This document shows positions 63,191-64,000 of a stretch of DNA of 64,000 bases, piece by piece. The stretch lies in the NCBI RefSeq assembly GCF_003435815.1, contig NZ_QTUV01000005.1, positions 139,808-203,807 on the forward strand, read 5' to 3'. Source of the DNA: Dorea sp. AM10-31. GTDB lineage: Bacteria > Bacillota > Clostridia > Lachnospirales > Lachnospiraceae. Every line of letters starts with the position of its first letter. Position 1 is the first letter of the stretch. The notes beneath the pieces were generated by a model. That model did no database searches. It saw only the letters and a program-made list of their open reading frames with translations, and had not been told where the DNA came from. The position numbers and the translations under genes are program-made.

Positions 63191-63400
63191 TTAATCTTCA
63201 ACACTCTCTACTGAAACTTCTTTTTTCTTCCTACTTTTACCAGAAATCATCTTGTGTCCTGTATAAATAGCCATAATCATGCAAAGCAAAGAACTTGCTG
63301 CAAAGTACTTATGACCTTCTTTTGATCCCTTATAACCTGTATAAAAAGTTCCAAGCATTGTAATCAGTGCACCGATAGACCAATATTTATGTGATTTCAT
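63191..63400 (-). CDS. Small two-TM protein of unknown function
   Basis: A 69-residue protein, MKSHKYWSIGALITMLGTFYTGYKGS..., with two TM helices (about 7-24 and 31-49) and a Lys/Arg then acidic tail. The repeated IYTGHK/FYTGYK text suggests an internal duplication of a helix unit. It resembles a small DUF6219-type family from memory. A GGAGG-type site precedes the start. Confidence 0.65.
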   Translation of the reverse strand: MKSHKYWSIGALITMLGTFYTGYKGSKEGHKYFAASSLLCMIMAIYTGHKMISGKSRKKKEVSVESVED

Positions 63401-63491
63401 TCAGATACCTCCTGCCATTTTTGTTAATCATATACCTTTTAAAAGATATATACAAACTAGAATTGTTCAAGCTTTTCAAATACTAACGTTC

Positions 63492-63824
63492 TTAATTCTG
63501 TTCAATAATTGATTTATAGTAGTTACCAAAGTCAGCAAGTGAATTAACAATTGGAAGCATTTTTGTTCCGAGTTCCGTTAAGCCGTATTCAACTCTCGGT
63601 GGCTGCTCATGGTAATCGTGGCGATATGCCAGCCCATCACTCATCATTTGTCTTAAACTATCTGTCAAAACCTTTTGTGAAATACCATCTATACTTCGTT
63701 GTAGCTCATTGAATCTCCATGGACGCTCTTTTAAGTTACGCAAAATCAGCAGTTTCCATTTTCCTCCGATAAGAGATACTGCTGTTGCAACTGGGCATTC
63801 CGGTAATTCTTCTTTTGCTCGCAT
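63492..63824 (-). CDS. HxlR-family transcriptional regulator
   Basis: A winged-helix regulator of 110 residues from ATG 63824 (behind CGGAGG; a GTG 9 bp upstream overlaps the ribosome site). The N-terminal Cys is kept in CPVATAVSLIGGKWKLLILRNL, the position used for thiol redox sensing in HxlR relatives. DNA-binding text is FNELQRSIDGISQKVLTDSLRQM, and the wing is PRVEYGLTELG. Another HxlR is at 50986-51324, which lacks the Cys. Its target is probably a gene just beyond the right window edge. Confidence 0.92.
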   Translation of the reverse strand: MRAKEELPECPVATAVSLIGGKWKLLILRNLKERPWRFNELQRSIDGISQKVLTDSLRQMMSDGLAYRHDYHEQPPRVEYGLTELGTKMLPIVNSLADFGNYYKSIIEQN

Positions 63825-63839
63825 AATTCCCACCTCCGA

Positions 63840-64000
63840 GTCTATTGTAACACATTCATTTTTGAGTGTACAGTTACAAAAAGGTGCGTACTTGTTTTTG
63901 TATGTGTCTCACACTATACTAATACCAAGCAACCAGAAACTACAAATTTAGAGATGAGCAAAACACATTAATTCAAAAGTAGGACGTGGCAGTTAGTTTC
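63840..64000. promoter_or_regulatory. Divergent control region upstream of hxlR
   Basis: GTACAGTTACAAAAAGGTGCGTAC (24 bp; GTAC at each end) lies between the HxlR start and the window edge, with TATACTAAT further right. This resembles HxlR operators. The promoters were not resolved, and the target gene lies outside the window. Confidence 0.45.

Overview
The window looks like chromosome of a low-GC, Gram-positive gut Firmicute, most likely a Lachnospiraceae member (Dorea, Blautia or Coprococcus type). The evidence is AT-rich composition, strong GGAGG ribosome sites, rho-independent terminators with long U tracts, a T-box leader, and several families typical of that group: giant MBG-domain surface proteins, BspA-type LRR proteins, an EFR1-type ferredoxin remnant, and short GGGGACGGGG palindromes. 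Genus is inferred from family content only.

Layout. 1-5 kb: cysteine synthase behind a palindromic operator and a long structured leader; an NSS-family amino-acid/Na+ symporter with its tiny MetS-like subunit; a D,D-carboxypeptidase. 5-14 kb: a metabolic locus whose kinase, isomerase and class II aldolase match the 5-deoxyribose / 5-methylthioribose salvage route (the DHAP shunt). It also carries an NhaC-family transporter, an OsmC-like protein, a divergent DeoR regulator and an iron alcohol dehydrogenase; a second iron alcohol dehydrogenase lies convergent. 14-28 kb: a surface-protein region with a gene of about 9.9 kb encoding an MBG-repeat adhesin, interrupted by one in-frame amber codon. 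It is flanked by three small single-TM proteins and followed by an LRR-plus-CAP-domain protein. 28-36 kb: SGNH hydrolase, WYL regulator, diguanylate cyclase, aminopeptidase P, POT peptide transporter and AlkD-like protein. 36-44 kb: two secreted surface proteins sharing a 489-bp, about 96% identical 3' end, with a double-HTH regulator between them.

44-64 kb: a small Cys-rich protein; a CstA-family transporter behind a complete T-box leader; a metallo-hydrolase/glyoxalase pair; two hybrid histidine kinases, one paired with an unusual substrate-binding lipoprotein fused to a 5'-nucleotidase C-terminal-like domain; an HxlR/flavoprotein pair of GC-richer composition; an OmpR-type two-component system divergent from a lipoprotein with a tandem TTTTAATCTT site in its promoter; an SH3-like secreted protein; a second diguanylate cyclase; decayed gene remnants (transposase tail, EFR1 ferredoxin, DUF4143 ATPase); and a second HxlR regulator.

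The most coherent biology is the 5-14 kb locus. A DeoR-type regulator divergently faces a transporter-kinase-isomerase-aldolase operon and is co-directional with an aldehyde-reducing dehydrogenase, as expected for turning 5'-deoxyadenosine/MTA-derived pentoses into DHAP and a short aldehyde that is then reduced. The second theme is host-surface interaction: four large secreted proteins, a noncanonical C-terminal anchor, and many membrane sensors (two diguanylate cyclases, three histidine kinases).
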